Assembly: GCA_937974845.1 (NCBI GenBank)
Contig: CALJVC010000023.1
Coordinates: forward strand, 1 to 16,942
Source: an uncultured Pseudogracilibacillus sp.
GTDB taxonomy: Bacteria > Bacillota > Bacilli > Bacillales > Amphibacillaceae
Length of the DNA stretch: 16,942 nt
Direction of reading: 5' to 3'
Below are positions 1 through 7,494 of this stretch, piece after piece. Numbering within the stretch: position 1 is the first letter of the stretch; the number at the start of each line of letters is the position of its first letter. The position numbers and the translations under genes were made by a program. The notes beneath the pieces were generated by a model, which made no database searches, was not told the DNA's origin, and worked only from the letters and a program-made list of their open reading frames with translations.

Positions 1-47
1 GAATAATTCCTCACATTTATTAAATACTAGCTATGAGGAGGAAGAAA

Positions 48-647
48 ATGGACTGGAATGTACTTTGGAAAGCAATGGTTGTCGTACTATTAGGTACGTT
101 TTTGCTTCGACTATCCGGAAGAAAAACTATTTCCGAAATGACGCTAGCAGAAACTGTACTCATGATTTCTATCGGTACCTTACTAATTGAGCCGGTAACT
201 TCGAGTAGCCTTTGGCAAACGTTCCTTGTCGGATTAGCCTTAGTCTTTACTTTACTCATTTTAGAATATGCCCAGCTTAAATCGAATCGGCTTGAAAAAC
301 TCATTACCGGAAAATCAAAAATTATCATTGAACAAGGCCAAATCAAAGAAGAGGAATTGCGAAAACTTCATCTAACCGTCGATCAGTTAGAAATGCATTT
401 AAGGCAATATAATGTTACCTCTATTGAAGATGTTGAAATGGCTACTTTAGAACCAAGTGGACAGTTAGGCTTTACCTTAAAAGAGCACGCTCAACCGGCG
501 ACAAAAGGAGACATTGAAAGATTACAACAATTACTCGAAAGGATAAGCGATGTGTCTATCGAAAAAAATAGAGAGGAAGAGGCCCATTTATTTACAGAAA
601 TTAAAGAAAAGGATGGGGCAAAGGATACAAAGGACTTGTTTAAGTAA
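48..647 (+). CDS. DUF421 domain membrane protein (YetF/YkjA type)
   Basis: This 199-residue protein belongs to the DUF421 family of Bacillus membrane proteins, whose biochemical role is not established. Three hydrophobic segments lie near residues 5-20, 32-48 and 55-73. The family-typical RLSGRK follows the first, and a basic stretch follows the third. A soluble mixed alpha/beta region (about 80-145) with GKSKIIIEQGQI and the VEMATLEPSGQLGF block is the DUF421 core. The tail from about 150 is charged and probably coiled. I chose ATG 48 because AGGAGG at 36-41 sits 6 bases before it. The in-frame ATG at 33 overlaps that site and has none of its own. The gene ends about 95 bases before the MarR gene with no convincing + strand terminator, so readthrough is possible. 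The family call is confident; the function is unknown. Confidence 0.85.
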   Translation: MDWNVLWKAMVVVLLGTFLLRLSGRKTISEMTLAETVLMISIGTLLIEPVTSSSLWQTFLVGLALVFTLLILEYAQLKSNRLEKLITGKSKIIIEQGQIKEEELRKLHLTVDQLEMHLRQYNVTSIEDVEMATLEPSGQLGFTLKEHAQPATKGDIERLQQLLERISDVSIEKNREEEAHLFTEIKEKDGAKDTKDLFK

Positions 648-660
648 ATCATTTAAAAAA

Positions 661-726
661 GCTCACAAGGCAAAAGTATTCGTGAGCAAAACCTTTGCTC
701 TTCCATCACTTGACTAGTAAAGTGAT
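661..726 (+). promoter_or_regulatory. Leader with three inverted repeats before the MarR gene
   Basis: Three inverted repeats are packed just upstream of the MarR ribosome binding site. GCTCAC (661-666) pairs with GTGAGC (682-687). GAGCAAA (684-690) pairs with TTTGCTC (694-700) around a 3-base centre. ATCACTT (705-711) pairs with AAGTGAT (720-726) around 8 bases. The first two share 684-687, so they cannot form together. MarR proteins usually bind palindromes of this size near their own promoter, so the second and third are candidate autoregulatory operators. A set of alternative RNA hairpins is equally possible. I found no convincing -35/-10 pair here. Confidence 0.4.
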
Positions 727-742
727 AGCGAGGAGGTTAGAT

Positions 743-1192
743 ATGTTCGGTAGACAAACGAGGGCTTCGCTTCTTTGGATACGTATCCTCCGCTTTACCC
801 ATCAACACAATCGATTAACGAATGAATTTTTACAGCCCTTTGGCCTCACCTCTGCCCAGTTCGATATCCTTATGCAGATTGCTAGCTATGAGCCATTGAC
901 CCAGCGAGAATTAGCTGAAAAAGTTACCGTCAGTCAAGGGGGTGTATCCCGCATGTTAGCCCGTTTAGAAAAGGAAGGTTGGATCCAGCGGGAACTAAAA
1001 TGGAAGACAAAGACGATTTCCTTAACAGAGAAGGGTTGGAACAAAATTACCGAAGCCTACGAGCCTTTACTCAAATACCAAACGAGTCTCTTTGATGACT
1101 GTCTCACTAGGGAGGAGCAGAAGCAATTGCTCACTTATATGTCCCGTTTACAAAAGCATAGTGAAAAAAAGCTTCGAGAAAATGATCACTAG
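743..1192 (+). CDS. MarR-family transcriptional regulator (MhqR-like)
   Basis: This 149-residue protein is a winged-helix MarR-family regulator, probably a dimeric repressor. The DNA-binding core spans about residues 36-96: TSAQFDIL, then the helix pair PLTQRELAEKVTVSQGGVSRMLARLEKEG, here split by a turn near 60, and a basic beta-wing (RELKWKTKTISLTEKG). Flanking helices (about 8-33 and 99-145) would form the dimer interface. ATG 743 is chosen because AGGAGG at 731-736 precedes it by 6 bases; upstream in-frame codons would run through the leader repeats. It lies 20 bases before a ring-cleaving dioxygenase gene and then an LLM oxidoreductase, the arrangement expected of MhqR, which represses dioxygenase and reductase genes in response to quinones in Bacillus subtilis. 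The MarR call is firm. Control of the two downstream genes is inferred from position. There is one cysteine (near 120), so one-cysteine thiol sensing is conceivable. Confidence 0.85.
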   Translation: MFGRQTRASLLWIRILRFTHQHNRLTNEFLQPFGLTSAQFDILMQIASYEPLTQRELAEKVTVSQGGVSRMLARLEKEGWIQRELKWKTKTISLTEKGWNKITEAYEPLLKYQTSLFDDCLTREEQKQLLTYMSRLQKHSEKKLRENDH

Positions 1193-1212
1193 AATAAGAA
1201 GGGAGAAGCTTA

Positions 1213-2148
1213 ATGAAAAAACTGTTAGGCCATCACCATATTTCGATGTATGCCAAGAATGCAAAAGAAACGAATACTTTTTATGAAAAAGTGCTTGGTT
1301 TACGCCGAGTAAAAATGACGGTAAATCAGGATGATCCGACGATGTACCACTTATTTTATGGTGATCGAACGGGTATAGCCGGTAGCGCTCTAACCTTTTT
1401 TGAAATGCCTTTTTTAGGTTCAACTTACCAGGGTACAAACGCTATAACAAGAATTGGTTTAGTACTATCTTCGAAGGAGAGTTTCGCCTATTGGGAAGAC
1501 CGACTCCAACAATACGGCATTCCCTTTACTGAGTCGTCTTATGCCAATCGAAAGGCCTTGCATATTAAAGACAAAGATGGATTAGCTTTAAGTTTACAAC
1601 TTGAACCTGGAGCGAATATCGAAGGGTGGGAAGCCTGGGCGGAAAGCGACATACCAGAGGCTTATCAGATCAAGGGTATAGGTACGGTCGAAATAAAGGT
1701 TCGGCGTTTACACAAGTTTACCCGCACGTTGACAGAAGGCCTCGGCTATCAACTAAACGATCGGAAAGACGGAGTGCATCTTTTTTCACTCGAACAGCAC
1801 GGCATCTTTAGTGAAATTTTAGCGGTAGAGCTTGACGGACCAAGGGAAAGACAAGGAAGAGGTGCTATCCACCATCTCGCCCTACGAGTGAGGGAAAAGG
1901 AAGAGCTCGTATATTGGCAGGAAAAAATTCGAAGCCGGGGTTTTCAAACGACAGAAATTATCGACCGCTTCTATTTTCAATGTTTCTACTTTCGGGAATC
2001 CAACGGTATTATGTTTGAACTAGCCACGGATGGCCCAGGTTTTACAGTCGATTGTCCTGTCGAATCCTTAGGCCAAAAACTAGAGCTTCCTCCCTTTCTA
2101 GAAAAGCATAGAAAAGAAATTGAAAGTCAACTTACTCCATTAAGCTAA
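1213..2148 (+). CDS. VOC-family ring-cleaving dioxygenase (MhqO/MhqA-like)
   Basis: This 311-residue protein has the two-domain glyoxalase/VOC fold of MhqO-type ring-cleaving dioxygenases. These are Fe(II) enzymes thought to open hydroquinone- or catechol-type rings in quinone detoxification. The start carries GHHHISMYAKN (His 8/9), followed by the family-typical DDPTMYHLFYGD (40-51). The C-terminal half has RGAIHHLALRV (His 220/221) and SNGIMFELATDGPGF (Glu 269). The His, His, Glu set is the expected metal triad. Length matches the family. ATG 1213 follows a GAAGGGAG site and begins 20 bases after the MarR stop. The next gene starts 12 bases after this stop, so the three form one transcription unit. 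The exact substrate cannot be read from sequence. Confidence 0.88.
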   Translation: MKKLLGHHHISMYAKNAKETNTFYEKVLGLRRVKMTVNQDDPTMYHLFYGDRTGIAGSALTFFEMPFLGSTYQGTNAITRIGLVLSSKESFAYWEDRLQQYGIPFTESSYANRKALHIKDKDGLALSLQLEPGANIEGWEAWAESDIPEAYQIKGIGTVEIKVRRLHKFTRTLTEGLGYQLNDRKDGVHLFSLEQHGIFSEILAVELDGPRERQGRGAIHHLALRVREKEELVYWQEKIRSRGFQTTEIIDRFYFQCFYFRESNGIMFELATDGPGFTVDCPVESLGQKLELPPFLEKHRKEIESQLTPLS

Positions 2149-2160
2149 AGGAGGTAAACA

Positions 2161-3222
2161 ATGAAAGCATACCGTATCGACCCATCTAAAGGGATGGAAA
2201 TTGGCCTTTATACATTGGGGGATCATATTCTAAATCCCCTCGATGGGAAACGACTATCCGCAGAAGAACGAATTCAACAAATAATCGATATGGCAAAGTT
2301 AGCTGAGGAAGCAGGGCTCGAAGTCTTCGGAGTTGGCGAAAGCCATCAAACCTACTTCGTTTCCCAAGCCCATACAGTCCTCCTGGCTGCCATAGCACAA
2401 GCAACAGAAAAAATAAAAATTGCTAGCACCGCTACAGTTCTTAGTGTACATGATCCAGTTCGTATTTATGAAGACTTCGCGACAATTGATCTCATTTCAA
2501 AGGGAAGGGCAGAAATCATCGCTGGTAGGGGCTCACGTGTAGGAGCTCATCAACTTTTCGGTATTGATTTACAAGATTATGAGGCGGTGTTTGAAGAAAA
2601 GCTGGCCTTATTAATGCAAATAAATGAAAAAGAACAAATTACTTGGCAAGGAACTTATCGTCCTCCCTTACAAGAAAGCCAGATTATCCCCCGCCCTAGC
2701 AAAGGAACCCTGCCGATATGGCGGGCTGTTGGAGGACCACCGGCTAGTGCGATTAAGGCCGGAGCGATGGGCATTCCGATGACACTCACGACCCTAGGTG
2801 GACCAGCAATTCATTTTAAAACTTCAGTTGATGCCTATCGGGAAACAGCAGAGGCCCACGGCTTCGATTCTAGCAAATTACCATTAGCAACCACGAGCCT
2901 GTTTTATGTCGCCGAAACAGAACAAGATGCTTTGCGAGAAATGTACCCCCATATTCATGTTGGCTTCGAAGCTATCCGAGGCGCCGGTTATCCAATCCAA
3001 CAATTTACCCAGGCGACCGACACAAAGGACGCGTTAATGGTCGGTAGTAAGGAGCAAATTATTGAAAAATTACTTTACCAGCATGAATTATACGGGATGC
3101 AACGTTTTCTAGCACAAATTGATTTTGGTGGCGTACCCTTCGATAAAATAATGAAAAATATAGAAATAATCGGTGCGGACATCCTACCAACGATTAAAAA
3201 GTATACGAAAACTTTTCCATAA
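2161..3222 (+). CDS. LLM-class flavin-dependent oxidoreductase
   Basis: This 353-residue protein belongs to the bacterial luciferase-like (LLM) flavin oxidoreductases, (beta/alpha)8 barrels that use reduced FMN or F420-type cofactors; in Bacillaceae FMN is expected. Diagnostic stretches are the N-terminal MEIGLYTLGD strand, AKLAEEAGLEVFGVGESH (about 45-62), the KIASTATVLSVHDPVRIYEDFATID block (about 86-110) and AEIIAGRGS (about 117-125), a typical LLM flavin-binding segment. The C-terminal part has MVGSKEQIIEKLL, the usual LLM closing helix. An AAAGGAGG site overlaps the upstream stop and sits 6 bases before the ATG, so translation is tightly linked to the dioxygenase. The context suggests a monooxygenase or reductase acting with the dioxygenase on aromatic or quinone compounds. 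That role is inferred; LLM members are chemically diverse. Confidence 0.85.
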   Translation: MKAYRIDPSKGMEIGLYTLGDHILNPLDGKRLSAEERIQQIIDMAKLAEEAGLEVFGVGESHQTYFVSQAHTVLLAAIAQATEKIKIASTATVLSVHDPVRIYEDFATIDLISKGRAEIIAGRGSRVGAHQLFGIDLQDYEAVFEEKLALLMQINEKEQITWQGTYRPPLQESQIIPRPSKGTLPIWRAVGGPPASAIKAGAMGIPMTLTTLGGPAIHFKTSVDAYRETAEAHGFDSSKLPLATTSLFYVAETEQDALREMYPHIHVGFEAIRGAGYPIQQFTQATDTKDALMVGSKEQIIEKLLYQHELYGMQRFLAQIDFGGVPFDKIMKNIEIIGADILPTIKKYTKTFP

Positions 3223-3248
3223 AAAAAGCGGGTCTCTTTTAGACCCGC
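3221..3248 (-). terminator. Rho-independent terminator of the sensor kinase unit
   Basis: An 8-bp perfect stem (GCGGGTCT at 3228-3235 with AGACCCGC at 3241-3248) has a 5-base loop. Read on the minus strand it is followed by seven T residues (3227-3221). It lies 25 bases past the kinase stop. The T tract overlaps the stop codon of the convergent LLM gene. In the + direction no T run follows, so it would end that unit only weakly. Confidence 0.85.
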
Positions 3249-3272
3249 CAGAAAATCATTCACTTACTTGCA

Positions 3273-6200
3273 TTACTTAGGGACTTTAAATGTTATCCTC
3301 GTTCCTTTATCCCTTTCACTATGAATCATTAAACCTTCCGTTCCAAATAATCGCTTTAATCGAAGGTCGATATTGATTAGGCCAACTCCCATCTCTTCCG
3401 TATGCACGCTCTGGGCGATATTCTCTAAAATTTCTTCCTTTATTCCGACCCCATCATCCTCGACAGTAACTTCTACCCACTCACCCTTTTCCTTCACTCG
3501 AAGGGCAACGGTGCCCCCTGCTTCCTTACTCATCACTCCGTGGTTAATTGCATTTTCTACTAAGGGTTGAATCGATAACGTCGGCACAAGTACATGAACG
3601 GATTCATCTATATCAAAAATAAATTGTAGTCGGTCACCAAAACGGATTTGTTCGATATAAACATAGGACTTAATTACACTAATTTCCTTATCAATAGGTA
3701 CGAGGTCGTTTAAATTTTCAAAGTTAAATTTCGCCTGCAAAATGTCGCTAAAGGCTGTCAAGATCTCGCGCATCTTTTCAATATCAATTTGACTTAAGGC
3801 AATGATGGAGTTCACAGTATTAAACATAAAATGTGGCTTAATTTGTGCCTGCAACCAGGCCGATTCTAGCCGTAACCGTTCCCGCATCGACTGCCTTGCG
3901 CTCGTCAACGCATTGACTCGAGAACGAAGCTCTACAGCATCGATTGGCTTTGTAATATAATCATTTGCTCCAACGAGGAAGCCGGTTTCGATATCCTTTG
4001 GATTTCGTCGAGCTGTTACGATGAGAATCGGTAGCTCTAACATAGAAAAACGTTTTCTAACTTCCTTCGTTAATTCATAACCAGACATCTTCGGCATCAT
4101 CACATCGGAAATAATTAAATCCCATTCCCGTTCATCTAGGAGTTCTAAAGCCTCCTCGGCCGATAAAACTGACGTTATATCATAATTTCGTGATGATAGA
4201 ACCGCTTCGATTACCCGCAAGTTGACTTGATCATCATCGACGACGATAATCCGTGGGCGATCGGTATCCGACGACCCTTGCTGGTTATGGGCTTCCTCTA
4301 CAATATCTAACGGCAAGGTCGTCACAGCCGCCTCTTCTACAAAGGCCTCTTTCTCCTGTATCATCGTTTGATGGGAAGCCTCATGGATAATAGGAAGGGA
4401 AAAAGTAAAAGTCGTCCCCTTGCCTACTTGAGATTGTACCGTTAATTTTCCACCATGAAGCTCGATTAATTGATGGCTAATATAGAGACCAATGCCAAAA
4501 CCTCCTTCTCGAATCACATCGGCGTTACTTCCTTGTACGTATCGATCAAAAATGTTTTCCATCAGTTCTTCACTCATACCGGCTCCCGTATCTTTTACTG
4601 ATACATAAACGAAATTATCTTTATCTTTAGCCGATACTTCAATACATCCCTCGTCCGTATATTTGATTGCATTGTATAAGAGGTTGAACATTACTTGAAC
4701 TAAACGATTTTCATCTCCTTCAACTAAGGGGAGAGCTTCCGGAACCCGATCGATTATCTCAATTGGTTTACTATCTGCTATATAGGATACCATATCGATT
4801 ACGCCAGAGGTCACAGCCTTTATCGATACGGGGTGGGTCTCTAACTTAGGAGAACCACTTTCGATGGCAGCGACATCGAGAAGGTCATTAAGAATCGATG
4901 ACATTCGTTTACTTACCGTTGTAATAAGCTCAAGGTCGTCGATACTTTCCTGCTTTAGTGTATTTTTTTCTCGTTTTAGAATTGCTTCAGAAATATTTAA
5001 AATAGAATGTAAAGGATTTTGTAACTCATGGGACGTATTCGCTAAAAATTCATCCTTAGAACGATCGACTTCCTTTAGTTCTGTAGCTAAGGCTAAGGTT
5101 TTTTGATGTAAATTGTAATACCGCTTAAACCAAACCGTAGCAATTAAAACGATGGCAGTGATTAAATCGAAGGGATAATGAACGACTTTAATCCCTTTTG
5201 CCGTTAAATACGTATACCAGCCGAATTGATGAACAATTGCTACTGTAGCCAAAGTAAAGGCTAAGGATTGAAATAAATAATCTGCAGACTGAAAAAGAGC
5301 GACAATCATGATAATTCCGGTAATACCAATGACTAAACTGTTCACATCACCTACTAGCGGTAAATACTCTAGAGGGACAAATAAAACCGCGAGAAGGACA
5401 AGCCCGTGAATCATCGATAGTACCGGTAATAGCTTTTCCGATAGCTCGTCTATTTGTTTCCTGAGCGTATGAGATAAGAAAAGGGATAGCAATAAAGCGG
5501 TAGCAAAAGCTAAGCGAAGAGTCCAAGGGTAATCGATCGTTACATATTGTAATAAAACCTTTTCATCACCATAGGTCACATTAATATAAGCTAATATGAC
5601 AAGGGACAAGCTAAAAAATATAAGTCTCCGCTCGCGAATACCGATAAAGTAAATAATAAGGCCAAATAGGGCATGCAAAAGAAAAATAGTCGAAGTTAAA
5701 AACTGTAACAAAGCTGATAAATTTAAGTCCGAAATCACATCGTCCCGCAAACCAATCTTTATCGAACGAACGATTCCACTTGCTCGAGGATCTTCAAAGT
5801 TAGCAGCTTGAACGAAAAGATGAACCTCTCCCTTTTCATTCGGTTTAAAGGATGTCGTCGTGTAGGGGACGTTTCGGGCAAAGGTTTCTTCTCTATTAGT
5901 TCCGACTGTACCAGATTGGCCGATTAGTTGACCGTTGACATATACTTCCGAGGCACTACGTACACTAGATACATACAATTTATAAGCCTTTTCTGGAGTT
6001 AGCTGAAGCTTTAAATAATAGGTGCCATAACCGTAGGGTTCCTCAGTCTCTTCATTTAGTACGGGAGACCAGTCCCCTGGCACTTGGATAGGCGTCCGGC
6101 CCTTGACCCTTTTTAAATCCGAAACATCTTGCAAGAACTCTCCCGGGTACAAGTGCCATTCCCCTGCCAATGTAAGAATTCCCCTATCTTCAAAATCCCA

Positions 6201-6347
6201 TTGACTAATATCTAATTCTCCATCCTTCACCACCGGCTGATGGCGATCATAAGAAAAATATGCAACCCAGGCACTTCGTAAACCAAAAAGAGATAGCGCG
6301 AAGAGTATGACAATCGATATCTTTTTCACCTGTTTATTCATCTTCAT
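3273..6347 (-). CDS. Hybrid sensor kinase: 7TMR-DISM, HisKA kinase, receiver, LytS-type kinase
   Basis: This 1024-residue membrane sensor has an unusual double-kinase layout. After a signal-anchor helix (about 9-30) comes an extracellular jelly-roll-like sensory domain (about 45-200; LAGEWHLYPG, PGDWSP, SEVYVNGQLIGQSG), then seven hydrophobic helices (about 210-408), the 7TMR-DISM arrangement. A HisKA domain has its phospho-acceptor at H440 (HELQNPLHS), with an N-box near N559, DTGAG at 586-590 and GFGIGL near 616-621. A receiver (about 698-815) has the acidic pair D704/D705, phospho-acceptor D748, T778 and K800. A LytS/YehU-type His_kinase module has H839 in KPHFMFNT and a second ATPase (LVENAINHG, EDDGVGI). 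All key residues are present, so both kinases look active. ATG 6347 has AGGAGG five bases upstream. A 71-residue gene precedes it by 31 bases. No separate response regulator is encoded in the window. Confidence 0.93.
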   Translation of the reverse strand: MKMNKQVKKISIVILFALSLFGLRSAWVAYFSYDRHQPVVKDGELDISQWDFEDRGILTLAGEWHLYPGEFLQDVSDLKRVKGRTPIQVPGDWSPVLNEETEEPYGYGTYYLKLQLTPEKAYKLYVSSVRSASEVYVNGQLIGQSGTVGTNREETFARNVPYTTTSFKPNEKGEVHLFVQAANFEDPRASGIVRSIKIGLRDDVISDLNLSALLQFLTSTIFLLHALFGLIIYFIGIRERRLIFFSLSLVILAYINVTYGDEKVLLQYVTIDYPWTLRLAFATALLLSLFLSHTLRKQIDELSEKLLPVLSMIHGLVLLAVLFVPLEYLPLVGDVNSLVIGITGIIMIVALFQSADYLFQSLAFTLATVAIVHQFGWYTYLTAKGIKVVHYPFDLITAIVLIATVWFKRYYNLHQKTLALATELKEVDRSKDEFLANTSHELQNPLHSILNISEAILKREKNTLKQESIDDLELITTVSKRMSSILNDLLDVAAIESGSPKLETHPVSIKAVTSGVIDMVSYIADSKPIEIIDRVPEALPLVEGDENRLVQVMFNLLYNAIKYTDEGCIEVSAKDKDNFVYVSVKDTGAGMSEELMENIFDRYVQGSNADVIREGGFGIGLYISHQLIELHGGKLTVQSQVGKGTTFTFSLPIIHEASHQTMIQEKEAFVEEAAVTTLPLDIVEEAHNQQGSSDTDRPRIIVVDDDQVNLRVIEAVLSSRNYDITSVLSAEEALELLDEREWDLIISDVMMPKMSGYELTKEVRKRFSMLELPILIVTARRNPKDIETGFLVGANDYITKPIDAVELRSRVNALTSARQSMRERLRLESAWLQAQIKPHFMFNTVNSIIALSQIDIEKMREILTAFSDILQAKFNFENLNDLVPIDKEISVIKSYVYIEQIRFGDRLQFIFDIDESVHVLVPTLSIQPLVENAINHGVMSKEAGGTVALRVKEKGEWVEVTVEDDGVGIKEEILENIAQSVHTEEMGVGLINIDLRLKRLFGTEGLMIHSERDKGTRITFKVPK

Positions 6348-6378
6348 CGCTACCTCCTTTTTCCTTTCGTATCATCGC

Positions 6379-6594
6379 CTATTCATCCTCAAAGGGTAAG
6401 GCGAAACTCGGTTGTTTTTCACTCGGACTAATTAGTAGGTGACACTTACGTCCTTGATCTTTCATGTATGTATAAGCTTTCAAATACTCCTGTAATGTTT
6501 GACGATCCGTCACCTTTTCCTTCTTCAATTCTTGTAAAAGACGTTCGATGTATGTTTCTGATAATTCGAATTGATCTACTACAACCTTGTCCAT
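6379..6594 (-). CDS. Hypothetical 71-residue protein upstream of the sensor kinase
   Basis: I do not recognise this small protein. It has 71 residues, is highly charged and mostly helical in appearance (ERLLQELKKEKVTDRQTLQEYLKAYTYMKDQG), has a single cysteine, and ends in an acidic FEDE. There is no signal peptide or membrane segment, so it should be cytoplasmic. The reading frame extends to a TTG at 6624, but I chose ATG 6594 because AAAGGAAGG lies about 6 bases upstream of it. It ends 31 bases before the kinase start with no terminator between, so the two are probably co-transcribed. That hints at a link to the kinase, but nothing in its sequence proves one. Confidence 0.65.
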   Translation of the reverse strand: MDKVVVDQFELSETYIERLLQELKKEKVTDRQTLQEYLKAYTYMKDQGRKCHLLISPSEKQPSFALPFEDE

Positions 6595-6645
6595 CAATAC
6601 CTTCCTTTCTACACTTAACGTCAAACTCTTTTCTCTTTAGCTACG

Positions 6646-6651
6646 ATTATA
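6646..6651 (-). promoter_or_regulatory. Candidate -10 element for the 71-aa/kinase unit
   Basis: A perfect TATAAT reads on the minus strand 52 bases before the ATG at 6594, giving a leader of about 45 bases. At 16-17 bases upstream only a poor -35 (GGTTTA-like) is seen, so an activator or readthrough from the DUF3006 gene may contribute. Confidence 0.4.
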
Positions 6652-6720
6652 CTACAAATGTACCAGTTAAACCTCTTTCTTCCCGCTAAAAATACAACCC
6701 TTTATCTTTACTCCAATTTC

Positions 6721-6990
6721 CTACTGTTTATACTGGCTCCCTTTGCGTTTTTTTAACTGACGCATCAACGAATCGATCCTTTGCTTACGCTCCTCCGTCT
6801 TCTTTTCATTCGGGTGAAGCTCTTGAATTGCTCCTCTTTCATCAAGGTAAAGGTCTACCCATTGTCCTTCATAAAGGGGAATTTGTAAGTCATTGAGAAA
6901 GACAACAAACTCCTGTTTTTCCTCTTCAGCGAGGAGCACTGCCTGCTTTCCTCCACTTATACGATCAACAACCGCACTAATTTTCTTCAT
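6721..6990 (-). CDS. DUF3006 domain protein
   Basis: This 89-residue protein matches the DUF3006 pattern: an N-terminal VVDRISGGKQAVLLAEEE, a middle VFLNDLQIPLYEGQWVDLYLDE block, and a charged Lys/Arg-rich C-terminal helix (about 60-89). DUF3006 proteins are small predicted beta-barrels of unknown function. In Firmicutes they often sit beside genes for ComEC-like metallo-beta-lactamase proteins. Such a gene occurs here at 7649-9109 on the same strand, but a terminator and an opposing small gene intervene, so this copy must have its own promoter. ATG 6990 is preceded by AAGGAG at a spacing of 8. There is no signal peptide. No terminator is obvious before the 71-residue gene 126 bases downstream. 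The family call is good; the function is unknown. Confidence 0.75.
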   Translation of the reverse strand: MKKISAVVDRISGGKQAVLLAEEEKQEFVVFLNDLQIPLYEGQWVDLYLDERGAIQELHPNEKKTEERKQRIDSLMRQLKKRKGSQYKQ

Positions 6991-7160
6991 CTTTCCCGCT
7001 CCTTCTAGTTATACTATTAGCCTGTCGATAAAAAGTCCCTTTATACGGCAATAACTGTCTTGTTAAGAGATTATTCCAATCTTAGCAAAAAACAAAAAGA
7101 CCTACAAATATCCAACTGTTTTTCATGAAAACGCTGTTATATAACAAATGTGGCAAAAGT

Positions 7161-7189
7161 ATTACAACAAATTATGAAAAATTTGTGAA
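7161..7189 (-). promoter_or_regulatory. Candidate minus-strand promoter overlapping the Rex-type box
   Basis: On the minus strand TTCACA (7189-7184) and TGTAAT (7166-7161) are separated by 17 bases. Each matches the sigma-A consensus at 5 of 6 positions. It would drive the DUF3006 gene with a leader of about 160 bases. The -35 lies inside the operator-like palindrome at 7183-7200, so a bound repressor would block it. Confidence 0.4.
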
Positions 7190-7200
7190 TAACTTCACAA
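7183..7200. promoter_or_regulatory. Rex-type (or Fnr-type) operator
   Basis: TTGTGAATAACTTCACAA is an 18-bp palindrome with perfect TTGTGAA/TTCACAA arms around four bases. This is the form of the redox regulator Rex site in Gram-positive bacteria. Its core, TGTGA-N6-TCACA, also fits the Bacillus Fnr box. It lies between the divergent DUF3006 and 48-residue genes. A second perfect palindrome, TGTTATATAACA, lies at 7135-7146. A TATACT -10-like hexamer at 7229-7234 faces the + gene but has no matching -35. Confidence 0.6.
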
Positions 7201-7277
7201 CTATACCCAAATACCCACTTGTTTAGGTTATACTATAGATGAGTTCAAAAGATCTTCTAAAAGGCAGGTGTAAAGGA

Positions 7278-7424
7278 ATGAAAGGCACTGCACTTCTAAT
7301 TAACAAAGATCACACTGTCACAGTATTTGAGAACTTAGACAAAACCGAAGTCGAAAAGCTTCATCAAAACAAGCAACAAATTGTTTGGTATGAAGAAGCA
7401 ATCGACTGGGACTACGGTTACTAA
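7278..7424 (+). CDS. Hypothetical 48-residue protein
   Basis: I do not recognise this small protein. It has 48 residues: a beta-like start (MKGTALLINKDHTVTVFEN), a charged helix (DKTEVEKLHQNKQQ) and an aromatic acidic end (WYEEAIDWDYGY). It lacks a signal peptide, membrane segment or cysteine, so it is probably a soluble cytoplasmic protein. ATG 7278 has AGGTG upstream with 7-base spacing. An in-frame ATG at 7239 has no ribosome site and lies at the expected transcript start. A strong terminator follows 30 bases after the stop, and a Rex/Fnr-type box lies about 80 bases upstream, so it appears to be a single-gene unit. The defined signals on both sides support a real gene; the function is unknown. 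Confidence 0.65.
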   Translation: MKGTALLINKDHTVTVFENLDKTEVEKLHQNKQQIVWYEEAIDWDYGY

Positions 7425-7453
7425 TTACACATACAAACTTCCCTTTTATAATG

Positions 7454-7494
7454 AAAAGCTTGTAGAATCTCCTTATTTCTATAAGCTTTTTTTT
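7454..7494 (+). terminator. Rho-independent terminator of the 48-residue gene
   Basis: A 14-bp stem (7454-7467 with 7477-7490, one G-U pair) encloses a 9-base loop. An unbroken run of eight T residues covers 7487-7494. It is strong and points in the + direction. Confidence 0.88.

Noticed and set aside
661..687. GCTCAC/GTGAGC hairpin as a terminator for the DUF421 gene
   Set aside because: No T run follows on the + strand; T residues follow only in the minus direction, where there is no gene.
710..742. TTGACT as a -35 for the MarR gene
   Set aside because: The nearest -10-like hexamer (737-742) is 21 bases away and abuts the start codon, leaving no room for a leader with the ribosome site.
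1148..1438. 96-codon minus-strand open frame
   Set aside because: It is a shadow of the MarR and dioxygenase genes, whose families are clear.
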